NCBI RefSeq assembly: GCF_000181495.1
Contig: NZ_ABCF01000006.1
Coordinates: forward strand, 1 to 64,000
DNA length: 64,000 nucleotides
Direction of reading: 5' to 3'
Origin: Bacillus sp. SG-1
GTDB taxonomy: Bacteria > Bacillota > Bacilli > Bacillales > Bacillaceae_B
Each line of letters begins with the position of its first letter. The stretch's first letter is position 1. A program made the translations under genes and the position numbers. The notes beneath the pieces were generated by a model that worked only from the letters and a program-made list of their open reading frames with translations, was not told the DNA's origin and did not search any database. Shown piece by piece: positions 55,825 to 63,702 of the stretch.

Positions 55825-56625
55825 CTACAAAAACGTTCTTTTTACTTTCTCCCAGAAGGAGTTGTCTTTCAGTTTAACGGTTTTGATTTTATCTTCACTC
55901 AGTCCAAAGACGACTTGTTTCACGTGCTGAATACCGACGGCCTCGTTATCCATTCCCATTGAAGGGTAGTCATTGCCGTCCTGCACGACTTCCAGTTTCA
56001 GTTTGCGGTCCCCGCTTAAAATAAAGGAAGATCCGAGCGTGCGGTAACGGTTGTTGTTCAACGATGCAAGCTCGCTGACCTGCAGGCAAGGGAGCATCGG
56101 GTCCACGACCGCTCCGTTTACTGATTTATTGTAAGCGGTACTGCCTGTTGGTGTGGCGATGACCATGCCGTCTCCTCTAAATGTCTCAAAGTGAAGGTCA
56201 TCGATATGTACCTCGATTACGAATGTTTTGATGATTCCAGAACGGATACTGAATTCATTCAGGCACTTGAAGGTTGCTTGATCATCAATGGTTACATCAA
56301 TGGTCGGGTAACGGCGGACTTCGATTTCTTCTTCTGTCATTGCCTTTATCATCTTGTCGGTATCATCAATGTGGAAGTCACAATACATGCTTAAGCTGCC
56401 GGTTGTAGAAATACCGGCATACAGGCAATCCTGGCGGAACCCTGTAGTACGGACAGCCTGCAGAAATGCACCGTCTCCTCCGATACTTACAATAATGTTT
56501 GCCTCTTTTTCGTTCTTAACAACATTAAAGCCATACTCCTCGGCAAGGCGTGATAGCTCTTCGGCCTGCTGGAGTGTTTCTTTATCTTTTAGTGTGTAAA
56601 AATATAAGTTTCGTCTTTCATTCAT
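55825..56625 (-). CDS. nadK2: NAD kinase (second, YtdI-type)
   Basis: A 266-residue ATP-NAD kinase making NADP. The catalytic GGDGAFLQAVR motif and the nucleotide-binding FRGDGMVIATPTGSTAYNKS with SVNGAVVDP are clear. In B. subtilis this is the nadG/ppnKB (ytdI) paralogue, next to ytcI and sppA as here. GAGGAGGC precedes the ATG. Confidence 0.95.
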   Translation of the reverse strand: MNERRNLYFYTLKDKETLQQAEELSRLAEEYGFNVVKNEKEANIIVSIGGDGAFLQAVRTTGFRQDCLYAGISTTGSLSMYCDFHIDDTDKMIKAMTEEEIEVRRYPTIDVTIDDQATFKCLNEFSIRSGIIKTFVIEVHIDDLHFETFRGDGMVIATPTGSTAYNKSVNGAVVDPMLPCLQVSELASLNNNRYRTLGSSFILSGDRKLKLEVVQDGNDYPSMGMDNEAVGIQHVKQVVFGLSEDKIKTVKLKDNSFWEKVKRTFL

Positions 56626-56861
56626 GTTTATGCCTCCTCAAAAATTAATCAGTAATTTTGCCTGAATTTTTCCAATCACGTTAGATTTTGCTAGAATAAT
56701 GATTATATGCAATTTGCTGCTGCTCTTGGTGATTTTCTTTGAGGTACATTCTGTGAGACGCGATGCAGTTTGCATGCATCATTATTTTATCATGATAGTG
56801 AAACTTTATGATAGTGAAGCACGTATTCAATCATGAAGAGAAGAAGAGGAGGAAAATGTAT

Positions 56862-57872
56862 ATGAGTGGAAAACGTTGGACAGCACTCGCAATTGCTGCC
56901 GGCCTATTCATTTTTTCGGTTGTGGCCAATTTTGCGAGTTCAGCCATGACGGGTGATTTTGATAAGGCGTTTGAAGATATGTTTGCAGGGGCGGAAAATC
57001 CTTTTACTGAGGAGGTTATAGAAGAGGGCTCTGCTGCGAAAAGAATTGCCGTTTTGGAAGTTGAAGGCGTCATTCAGGATGTGAATACGGCGACGTCGAT
57101 TTTTGAAAGTCCGGGGTACAATCACGAGCTATTCATGGAACAATTGAGGAGAGTCCAGGAAGATGACAGCATCCGGGCAGTGATCTTAAAAGTGAACTCC
57201 CCTGGCGGCGGTGTAGTGGAAAGTGCCCAAATCCACGAAAAGCTTGTTGAAATACAGGAAGAAGCCAAGAAGCCGATCTATGTTTCTATGGGCTCAATGG
57301 CTGCTTCCGGCGGTTATTATATTGCAGCACCTGCAGAGAAAATCTTCGCCAGCAGAGAAACACTCACGGGTTCACTGGGTGTCATCATGCAAAGCATCAA
57401 TTACTCTGAACTGGCGGAAAAATACGGTGTTGATTTTGTCACCATCAAAAGCGGGCCGCATAAAGACATCATGAGCCCTACAAGGGAAATGACAGAAGAG
57501 GAGCGGGAAATCCTTCAATCCATGGTCAATAACTCTTATGAAGGGTTTGTGGATGTCATCGCTCAAGGGCGTGGAATGTCCGAGGATCAAGTAAAGAAGA
57601 TTGCAGATGGCCGGGTCTATGATGGTATCCAGGCAAAGGAAATCAATTTAATTGATGATTTTGGCTATATTGAAGATGTGATCGCGCAAATGAAGAAGGA
57701 CCTTAAGCTTGAGGATGCGCAGGTCATCGAGTATACAAATGACGGCGGCTTTGCTTCTCTATTGGATATGGGAGCCAAAAGGCTGGCTGGTGGAGATATC
57801 GAAGCGGCAGCCTTGATGAAAATATTATCTCAGCCTAATTCACCGCGTCTGATGTATCTCTATGCGGAATAA
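56862..57872 (+). CDS. sppA: Signal peptide peptidase SppA
   Basis: A 336-residue S49 serine peptidase. An N-terminal membrane anchor (WTALAIAAGLFIFSVVANFA) leaves the catalytic part outside, where it degrades signal peptides and, in B. subtilis, lantibiotics. The nucleophile Ser is in SMGSMAASGGYYIAAP and the general-base Lys downstream in FVTIKSGPHKDIMSP; KVNSPGGGV is the oxyanion segment. The ATG at 56862 is used since AGGAGG (56847-56852) is nine bases before it; earlier ATGs are too close. It forms a unit with yteJ, as in B. subtilis, where the pair is linked to lantibiotic resistance. Confidence 0.95.
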   Translation: MSGKRWTALAIAAGLFIFSVVANFASSAMTGDFDKAFEDMFAGAENPFTEEVIEEGSAAKRIAVLEVEGVIQDVNTATSIFESPGYNHELFMEQLRRVQEDDSIRAVILKVNSPGGGVVESAQIHEKLVEIQEEAKKPIYVSMGSMAASGGYYIAAPAEKIFASRETLTGSLGVIMQSINYSELAEKYGVDFVTIKSGPHKDIMSPTREMTEEEREILQSMVNNSYEGFVDVIAQGRGMSEDQVKKIADGRVYDGIQAKEINLIDDFGYIEDVIAQMKKDLKLEDAQVIEYTNDGGFASLLDMGAKRLAGGDIEAAALMKILSQPNSPRLMYLYAE

Positions 57873-57892
57873 CTTAAGAGGAGGTACCGTTC

Positions 57893-58402
57893 ATGAGCGA
57901 CATGAGTAATCACGAAGAAATCATGACAACCCAACAGGATAAGGAAGAGAACGTTTTTGAATTAGGCGGCTTCTGGATGAGATTTTGGGCCTATCTCCTG
58001 GATCTGGTCGTTATCTCCAGCATAGGCAGGCTGATTGTCTACCCTATCTTCAGAGCCCTTGACCTATCTTTGGTAAAAGATGATCTGTTCGCCCCGATAT
58101 CGATTTTAAGCTCCATCATCTTTTATGGTTATTTTGTTTTGATGACCAAGTATTTTGGGCAGACTCTGGGAAAAATGGCTTTTGGATTGAAGGTCATAGA
58201 GTTGGATGGAAAACCGTTGAAATGGGGAACCGTCATCTTTAGGGAATTGATAGGCAGATTCATTTCTGCGAGCATCTTAATTTTATATATCGTCGTAGCG
58301 TTCACGAATAAAAAGCAGGGGATCCATGACTTGTTTGCGGATACAACTGTCATTCGTGAGAAGCGGGCGGCGGTGTATAGACCGGTGAGTGCTCAGGGGT
58401 AG
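57893..58402 (+). CDS. yteJ: YteJ, RDD-family membrane protein
   Basis: A 169-residue RDD protein with three membrane segments (FWAYLLDLVVISSIGRLIVYP, ILSSIIFYGYFVLMTKYFGQ, GRFISASILILYIVVAFTN). The RDD-type charges appear in WAYLLDLV, and QTLGKMAFGLKV and KKQGIHDLFADTTVI are typical of the family. In B. subtilis YteJ forms an inhibitory complex with SppA in the membrane. GAGGAGG precedes the ATG, 20 bases after sppA. Confidence 0.93.
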   Translation: MSDMSNHEEIMTTQQDKEENVFELGGFWMRFWAYLLDLVVISSIGRLIVYPIFRALDLSLVKDDLFAPISILSSIIFYGYFVLMTKYFGQTLGKMAFGLKVIELDGKPLKWGTVIFRELIGRFISASILILYIVVAFTNKKQGIHDLFADTTVIREKRAAVYRPVSAQG

Positions 58403-58420
58403 ATTTTCAGCAGCGCTTTT

Positions 58421-58602
58421 ATGAGACATGCTGCGTGATGGAAAACGGGAAAGTAGTCCTGTGAAGCGGCCATGAGACACCCAAAGTGGAGAAAAAGCGG
58501 GAAAGTGGTCCTATGGATCGTTTATGAGACACTCTAAGCTGTGAAAAAGTGGCAAAGTGGTCTTATGAAGCAAGTGGTCCCATGAATCGTTCACGTGTCA
58601 CC
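58421..58602. repeat. Tandem array of ~52-bp units, inverse of the 37-kb array
   Basis: Units start with ATGAGACA at 58421, 58472 and 58524, followed by an irregular last copy. Shared parts are ATGAGACACYCTAAG and AAAGTGGTCYYATG, and the palindromic core GTCYYATGRATCGTTYATGRGAC can be traced. It is the reverse-complement relative of the array at 37075-37230. It lies between two converging genes. Confidence 0.85.
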
Positions 58603-58610
58603 ATAAACCC

Positions 58611-58647
58611 GAAAGAAGCAGCCATCAAAATGACGGCTGCTTCTTTC
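58611..58647 (-). terminator. Terminator of the SRPBCC gene
   Basis: GAAAGAAGCAGCC pairs with GGCTGCTTCTTTC; inner TCA/TGA pairs extend the stem. Confidence 0.85.
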
Positions 58648-58658
58648 AGTATTTAAGG

Positions 58659-59096
58659 CTAGTTACTTTCCAATATACCTTTTATCTTCAGCAAATCTTT
58701 CTTGTTCTCTTTCTTCATCATTGGCGCAATGAACGGAGAGAACAACTTGGAAAACCCGGCAGGCTTGCCTTTGTTTTGCAGAGTCATCAAAGTGTTCCGC
58801 TCATCTACAGCTCTCCATGTATACGTCGTTTCCATTGGGAAGGGTCCTTGTGCCGTTCTCATGACCAGTTTCTTCTCCGGGATGTATTCGACTATTTTAT
58901 AAGTGTAAGATAGCTTGCGTCCAAGGAAATCAGCTTTAAATGCAATTTCTGAACCGAGCTGAAGAGGTTTTGGCGTCTGCCATTCGGCGCTTGAAATGTT
59001 GTTGTACCACTGTGGGGCATTATCTGGGTCAGCGGCATAGGCTGCCACTTTTGATACTGGTGCTTCAATCGTTATTTCTGTTAGTACATTTACCAT
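58659..59096 (-). CDS. SRPBCC-family protein (polyketide cyclase-like)
   Basis: A 145-residue START-like fold protein: N-terminal strand VLTEITIEAPVSKVAAYAADPDNAPQWYNN, long middle beta strands and a C-terminal helix. Such domains bind small hydrophobic ligands; no specific substrate can be inferred. GAGGAAC precedes the ATG. It follows an ArsR/AHSA1 fusion gene on the same strand by 34 bases, so the two are probably one transcript and the regulator may respond to a shared ligand. Confidence 0.85.
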   Translation of the reverse strand: MVNVLTEITIEAPVSKVAAYAADPDNAPQWYNNISSAEWQTPKPLQLGSEIAFKADFLGRKLSYTYKIVEYIPEKKLVMRTAQGPFPMETTYTWRAVDERNTLMTLQNKGKPAGFSKLFSPFIAPMMKKENKKDLLKIKGILESN

Positions 59097-59130
59097 ATTT
59101 GTTCCTCCGGTAGGTTAGCATAATAGACTG

Positions 59131-59901
59131 TTATTTTCCTTCGACATAATTTTTCAGCAAATTTCCCAATAGGTGTTCCCAGCCTTTTCTATGGCTTTCT
59201 TCCCATTCATCTTCAATCAGGCCGGAAGCCGTATGGGAAAGCTGGAGGGTTGTTACCCCATTTTCCTCACTTAAACGATAAGTGTAGGCACTGTTAACGG
59301 CTCCTTGCATGCCGAGGTGTCCCTGGATTCTGATTTCCTTCGGAGCATTAACAAAGTACACATTTCCCCAGACAGCACCGGCATCCTTCTCCCATGTTTC
59401 AAGAAATTGTCCACCCGGAACAGGATTCAGTGTTAAAGTTGATGTTTTTCCTTCCGGTGCGAGACGGAATTCCCACCAGCTTTCGACTTTTTCCGTCAAT
59501 GCCTTAAACACTTTTTCACGGGGAGCGTTAATAAGGGTTTCTTGCTCAATTTGAAAAACTTTGTTTTGCATATCTTTTCCTCCTGTTTCTTCTGCTGCTG
59601 CTTTTAAGTTTAGAAGCGATGCGGCAGCCGGTTCCATATATTTTCCTACCCAGCGGTTATGCATTTCCTGAAGGGGAACTGCGTTTAGGAAGTTCACTCT
59701 GTATTTGCCTTTTTTCCTCGAGAGAATCAAATTTCCTTCTTGTAAAGCCGTTAAATGCTTCATGATGGCGTAACGTGATACTTCCGGGAAGTGGTTGTTG
59801 AGTTCACCAGTTGTTGATGGAGACTCTTTAAGAATATCAAGAATCCTTCTTCTGATCGGATGAGATAATGCCTTGAATAATGGTGAAAGATGGTCTTCCA
59901 T
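59131..59901 (-). CDS. ArsR-type HTH fused to an AHSA1/SRPBCC domain
   Basis: A 256-residue two-domain protein. Residues 1-90 form a winged helix-turn-helix (FKALSHPIRRRILDILKESPS, RYAIMKHLTALQEGNLILSR) without the metal-binding cysteines of true ArsR sensors. After a linker (AAEETGGKDMQNK), residues ~125-256 are an AHSA1-like domain (INAPREKVFKALTEKVESWWEF). A DNA-binding domain joined to a ligand-binding SRPBCC fold suggests a one-component sensor, probably controlling its own operon. The ATG at 59901 has AAAGGAT seven bases upstream. Confidence 0.87.
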   Translation of the reverse strand: MEDHLSPLFKALSHPIRRRILDILKESPSTTGELNNHFPEVSRYAIMKHLTALQEGNLILSRKKGKYRVNFLNAVPLQEMHNRWVGKYMEPAAASLLNLKAAAEETGGKDMQNKVFQIEQETLINAPREKVFKALTEKVESWWEFRLAPEGKTSTLTLNPVPGGQFLETWEKDAGAVWGNVYFVNAPKEIRIQGHLGMQGAVNSAYTYRLSEENGVTTLQLSHTASGLIEDEWEESHRKGWEHLLGNLLKNYVEGK

Positions 59902-59996
59902 AAAAATATCCTTTCTAGTAAATATCAATTTAATATGTGACTAAATGGTAACGTGTAGGTTTGCAAAAAACAATTCAATTTCTTATTTTTTCTCTG

Positions 59997-60028
59997 GCAG
60001 AACTAAAGGTGTATTTTGGGAAAGAATA
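59997..60028 (+). promoter_or_regulatory. Possible sigma-F promoter of ytfIJ
   Basis: GGAAAGAATA at 60019-60028 fits the -10 pattern GGNRANANTR exactly. GCAGA 17 bases upstream is a one-mismatch -35. The B. subtilis ytfIJ pair is forespore-expressed. Confidence 0.4.
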
Positions 60029-60053
60029 GCCAATACTTACTAATTGAAGGGTT

Positions 60054-60770
60054 GTGAAAAAAGTGAATGGGTGGATTATTACACTGATCGTAGTTATAGG
60101 CCTGCTATTATTCTTATTATTACTCATCATCATTACCAAGCTGACGATTACAATTTCACTTTATCATGGAAATGATAATGACCATTTTACCATTCAGTTC
60201 AGGGCATGGTTCGGGTTAATAAAATATAAAGTAGAAGTGCCGATGGTCAAGGTGGATGATGACGGACCTAACCTCGTATTTGAAGAAAAGACCGAGAAAG
60301 GCGAGGAAGGCAAAGGGACCGAAAAAGAAAAGCTGAAAAAAGAGACGCCGGAAGAAATCATGACTTCTCTGAAGGATTTTCGGGAGCTCCTTCAACATGT
60401 GGCAGGTCTTCATCGGATTGTACGAACTTTCTTCAGTAAAATAAACGTTTACGATGTGAAGTGGCAGACTGTTTTTGGGACTGGGGATGCAGCATCAACC
60501 GGGACGATGACAGGTCTTATCTGGGGTGCGAAGGGAGGGGTCATAGGTGTCGTAAGCGGCTATATGAACCTTCAGGAGATGCCGCAAATAGCAGTGGTTC
60601 CGAGTTTTCAAAAAGCAATCATTCAAACGGACTTTTCATGTATCATAACTTTTCGCATCGGGCATGCTATGTTAGCAGGAATTAAATTGATCAAATTCTG
60701 GAAAGGCGGAAAACCGAAGTTTCAATCGAAACCCCTTTCCGTAGTGTCAGAAAAGAATCAATCAGTCTAA
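60054..60770 (+). CDS. ytfI: YtfI, DUF2953 protein
   Basis: A 238-residue DUF2953 protein with an N-terminal membrane helix (WIITLIVVIGLLLFLLLLIII), an acidic-basic linker and a conserved C-terminal half (TGDAASTGTMTGLIWGAKGGV, CIITFRIGHAMLAGIKLIKFW). It is paired with the ytfJ spore gene as in B. subtilis; function unknown. The GTG at 60054 is close to GAAGGG, while GTG at 60063 is an alternative start. Confidence 0.88.
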   Translation: MKKVNGWIITLIVVIGLLLFLLLLIIITKLTITISLYHGNDNDHFTIQFRAWFGLIKYKVEVPMVKVDDDGPNLVFEEKTEKGEEGKGTEKEKLKKETPEEIMTSLKDFRELLQHVAGLHRIVRTFFSKINVYDVKWQTVFGTGDAASTGTMTGLIWGAKGGVIGVVSGYMNLQEMPQIAVVPSFQKAIIQTDFSCIITFRIGHAMLAGIKLIKFWKGGKPKFQSKPLSVVSEKNQSV

Positions 60771-60780
60771 CTAGACAACG

Positions 60781-60842
60781 CTTTACCACACTAACGCACT
60801 AAGAGGGACTGTCCCCTACGGTGCTTTAGAGTGCTAAAGGGT
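60781..60842. repeat. Dispersed palindrome, copy 3
   Basis: Imperfect arms around AGAGGGACTGTCCCC, with CTTTA and TAAAG near the ends. It sits between ytfI and ytfJ. Confidence 0.75.
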
Positions 60843-60871
60843 CTGTACATAACATTTTAGGAGGTAATCTT

Positions 60872-61354
60872 ATGTCTGATCATCCAATTGAAGGACTTAT
60901 GACCACAGCAATGGAAAATTTAAAAGAAATGATCGATGTGAATACGATTATCGGAGATCCTGTTGAAACGCCTGATGGAAGCGTCATTCTAACCGTTTCA
61001 AAGGTCGGTTTTGGATTTGCGGCTGGAGGAAGCGAATTCGTCATCAAGGGTAAAGGCGGTAAGGGTGTCCAGGATGACAAACAAGGCGAGAAGAAGCAGC
61101 CCTTTGGCGGAGGTAGCGGGGGAGGAGTCTCTATAACGCCAATTGCGTTTTTGATCGTAGGGTCAAAAGGAATTAAAATGCTCCATCTTGATGAAAACAC
61201 GCATCTATTAGAAAAGCTGGTTGACCTAGCTCCGGGCGTGATGGAGAAAATTCAGGGAATGATGAAAAAGAATAACCAAAACAATAATCAGAACAACGGT
61301 CAAGGACAACAGCAGAATCAGAATCAAGGTCAGAATCAATCGTTTGATTTTTAA
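60872..61354 (+). CDS. ytfJ: GerW-family sporulation protein YtfJ
   Basis: A 160-residue GerW/YtfJ protein needed for proper spore germination in B. subtilis (GerW). The conserved core runs from MTTAMENLKEMIDVNTIIG through VGFGFAAGGSEF and VSITPIAFLIVG. The C-terminus is an Asn/Gln-rich low-complexity tail of about 30 residues. GGAGGT precedes the ATG. A long perfect inverted repeat follows the stop. Confidence 0.94.
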   Translation: MSDHPIEGLMTTAMENLKEMIDVNTIIGDPVETPDGSVILTVSKVGFGFAAGGSEFVIKGKGGKGVQDDKQGEKKQPFGGGSGGGVSITPIAFLIVGSKGIKMLHLDENTHLLEKLVDLAPGVMEKIQGMMKKNNQNNNQNNGQGQQQNQNQGQNQSFDF

Positions 61355-61369
61355 TACTGACAAACTAAT

Positions 61370-61411
61370 GGACTGATCAGGGGACATCACAGAGTGCGAC
61401 CTGATCAGTCC
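61370..61411. terminator. Inverted repeat after ytfJ
   Basis: GGACTGATCAGG and CCTGATCAGTCC pair perfectly around an 18-base loop. The T run is weak. Confidence 0.6.
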
Positions 61412-61558
61412 TCATTGTTTGTCAAACGGAGACAGCCACTACATAGAGTTTTTTTAGAAACCATACGGTATCGCATTCTATAATCAAATTAGTTGATTTC
61501 GCATCATGCCGTTATGTACGATTGAAGAGATTCATACTTATAGAGGAGGTATTTCAAT

Positions 61559-62059
61559 ATGGCTGATATCACATTTAAAAATAATCCTGTGACTCTTTTA
61601 GGAAACGAAGTAAAATCTGGTGACACGGCTCCTGACTTTACTGTTTTAGCTAACGATCTATCAGAAGTATCTCTTAACGACCCGAAAGGAAAAGTGCGTT
61701 TGATCAGTGTCGTACCATCTCTTGATACAGGGGTATGCGACGCGCAGACACGAAAATTCAACGAAGAAGCTGGAAGCATTGACAATGTGGAAGTCCTGAC
61801 AATTTCCGCAGACTTGCCATTTGCTCAAAGACGCTGGTGCGGAGCGAACGGACTGGAGAATGTTAAAACATTTTCCGACCATCGCGACATGTCTTTCGGT
61901 GAAGCTTATGGCGTTCATATGAAAGAACTGCGTTTACTTGCTCGTGCCGTGTTCGTTATCGACAGCAACGACAAAGTGACGTACGCTGAATATGTCAGTG
62001 AGGGAACTAACCACCCTGACTATGATGCAGCTATTGAAGCGGTGAAAAACGCTAAGTAA
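61559..62059 (+). CDS. tpx: Thiol peroxidase Tpx
   Basis: A 166-residue atypical 2-Cys peroxiredoxin. The peroxidatic Cys is in [19 protein letters not shown] and the resolving Cys in [15 protein letters not shown]. It reduces hydroperoxides with thioredoxin in the cytoplasm. AGGAGG is well spaced before the ATG. In B. subtilis it is also the neighbour of ytfJ and ytxK. Confidence 0.97.
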   Translation: MADITFKNNPVTLLGNEVKSGDTAPDFTVLANDLSEVSLNDPKGKVRLISVVPSLDTGVCDAQTRKFNEEAGSIDNVEVLTISADLPFAQRRWCGANGLENVKTFSDHRDMSFGEAYGVHMKELRLLARAVFVIDSNDKVTYAEYVSEGTNHPDYDAAIEAVKNAK

Positions 62060-62086
62060 CAAGGTGTTTTGATAATTCATGATGAT

Positions 62087-62122
62087 ACTGACCCGGGAGT
62101 AATCCGACAGGGTCAGTTTTTG
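62087..62122 (+). terminator. Terminator after tpx
   Basis: ACTGACCC pairs with GGGTCAGT, followed by a T run. Confidence 0.82.
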
Positions 62123-62159
62123 TTTGGTAGAAATATCAGGTCCGAAAGTGGCATCTTCT

Positions 62160-62187
62160 TTGACACAAGTTCTGACAAAGGTAAAAT
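62160..62187 (+). promoter_or_regulatory. Sigma-A promoter of ytxK
   Basis: TTGACA, 16 bases, TAAAAT, ending 36 bases before the ytxK start. Confidence 0.7.
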
Positions 62188-62223
62188 AGAGAAAGAATTA
62201 ATAGTAAAGGAGACAGAGAACCT

Positions 62224-63210
62224 ATGACAGTTTCTCCAACAGAAAACCTATTCAATGTGTTAGATGAGACAGCATTGATCCTCCAAGAAGAATTATCTTA
62301 TACATATTTAGAAGCCGTTGCAGAAAGTGGTGAAAATCTTTTTCATCAAGACGTGCTGCAAGACGAGTTAAACGAACTGAGCAAGAAAAGACTCGAAAAG
62401 AAATATGCGGAAGCCGGATTGGAGCAGATGGGCAAAGAACAGATACGGAAAGCCCTTCAGCTTGCAATGCTTAAAGGAATGAAGGAAAGTTCGCAGCCTA
62501 ATCATCAGATGACTCCTGATGCTATTGGGATGTTCATCAGTTATCTGGTTGGAAAATTCACAAGCGGCAGCCAGGAGATTCGTGTGTTGGATCCTGCGGT
62601 CGGCACCGGCAACTTGCTGACAACCGTGCTGAATGGATTGGGAGACAAGAAAACAGCATCCATCGGAGCGGACATCGATGACCTATTGATCAAGCTTTCC
62701 TACATTGGGGCGAATCTGCAAAAGCACCCTCTTCAGCTATTCAACCAGGATTCGCTCGAGCCGTTGTTCATTGATCCGGTCGATGTCGTTATCAGTGATC
62801 TGCCTGTCGGATATTATCCGAATGATTTAAGAGCGGCAGAATATGAACTCAAAAGTGATGAAGGACATTCCTATTCACATCATCTCTTCATTGAACAGAG
62901 CATTAAGCATACGAACCCAGGTGGTTATTTATTCTTCCTGGTCCCGAATCATCTTTTTGAATCAGATGAGGCAAAAAAGCTCCATGCCTTCTTTAAAGAC
63001 CAAGTTTACATTCAAGGTTTGCTTCAGCTGCCAATGTCACTTTTTAAAAATGAACAATCAGCAAAGAGCATCCTGATCCTGCAAAAGAAGAAAGCGGATA
63101 TCAAACCGCCTAAAGAAGTTCTGATGGCAAACATGCCGTCCCTGTCCAATCAAAAAGCGATGGAAAACATGCTTGGCAAGTTGGAGCAGTGGTTTAAGGA
63201 AAACAAATAA
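62224..63210 (+). CDS. ytxK: YtxK, class I SAM-dependent methyltransferase
   Basis: A 328-residue adenine-methylase-like protein. SAM motif I is VLDPAVGTGNLLTTVL; the catalytic D/NPPY position reads ISDLPVGYYPND, an altered motif typical of YtxK proteins rather than active restriction methylases. The target is unknown. The N-terminal ~100 residues are helical. It lies upstream of ackA as in B. subtilis, but a terminator and a separate ackA promoter lie between. Confidence 0.92.
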   Translation: MTVSPTENLFNVLDETALILQEELSYTYLEAVAESGENLFHQDVLQDELNELSKKRLEKKYAEAGLEQMGKEQIRKALQLAMLKGMKESSQPNHQMTPDAIGMFISYLVGKFTSGSQEIRVLDPAVGTGNLLTTVLNGLGDKKTASIGADIDDLLIKLSYIGANLQKHPLQLFNQDSLEPLFIDPVDVVISDLPVGYYPNDLRAAEYELKSDEGHSYSHHLFIEQSIKHTNPGGYLFFLVPNHLFESDEAKKLHAFFKDQVYIQGLLQLPMSLFKNEQSAKSILILQKKKADIKPPKEVLMANMPSLSNQKAMENMLGKLEQWFKENK

Positions 63211-63227
63211 GGGAAAAGAAATAAGTA

Positions 63228-63266
63228 AGGTAAAGTCACGTTGTTTATGGGGCTTTACCTTTTTTG
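63228..63266 (+). terminator. Terminator after ytxK
   Basis: AAGGTAAAG pairs with CTTTACCTT, followed by Ts. Confidence 0.78.
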
Positions 63267-63292
63267 TGGGAAAAATCCATTCTCATGCCTAA

Positions 63293-63350
63293 CTACTTTA
63301 AAGCACTAAAAGGGACAGTCCCTCTTAGTACTTTAAAGTGATAAAGCGTT
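63293..63350. repeat. Dispersed palindrome, copy 4
   Basis: CTTTAAAGCACTAAAAGGGAC, A, then GTCCCTCTTAGTACTTTAAAG: near-perfect arms closely related to the copy at 6613. It sits in the 492-base gap before ackA. Confidence 0.88.
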
Positions 63351-63469
63351 TGTTCCCGTAATGATTCACTCCTTAAGTTCAGTTTTTCTTTCCTAACTTC
63401 TAAATTAACTTAAATACGTTATCTGGAGAGGGAATCATCTTTTATAGTTCACAAAAGTCTTTTTTATCT

Positions 63470-63525
63470 TGGTACGGTCTAATTCCTATACGTATGCCGC
63501 TGGACGGGAACTTTTCGCTTATATG
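63470..63525. repeat. Fragment of the large GC-rich intergenic repeat
   Basis: GTATGCCGCTGGACGGGAAC followed by TTTTCGCTTATAT resembles the GTACGCCGCTGAACGGGGCC...TTCACTTTATAT part of the elements at 30158 and 45774. Confidence 0.4.
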
Positions 63526-63553
63526 TTATTTTCTGAATATATTTAATTTAAGA

Positions 63554-63567
63554 TGTAAACGATTACC
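63554..63567. promoter_or_regulatory. cre site upstream of ackA (probable activation site)
   Basis: TGTAAACGATTACC fits the relaxed cre pattern WTGNAANCGNWNNCW except for the last base. It lies about 57 bases upstream of the inferred transcription start. That is the same position from which CcpA activates ackA in B. subtilis. Confidence 0.7.
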
Positions 63568-63581
63568 TCGGAAGCTTACCC

Positions 63582-63610
63582 TTGAAAAGGCCAACAAGCA
63601 GTGATTTAAT
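63582..63610 (+). promoter_or_regulatory. Sigma-A promoter of ackA
   Basis: TTGAAA, 17 bases, TTTAAT, roughly 90 bases before the start codon. Confidence 0.65.
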
Positions 63611-63702
63611 GAAAAATTGAGAGATATTAAGTCCTGAAATGAACAAACTATGATAGAGAGTTACGAGTTCAGACTGAACAGAAAAAAAGGAGCGGTATTA
63701 GA

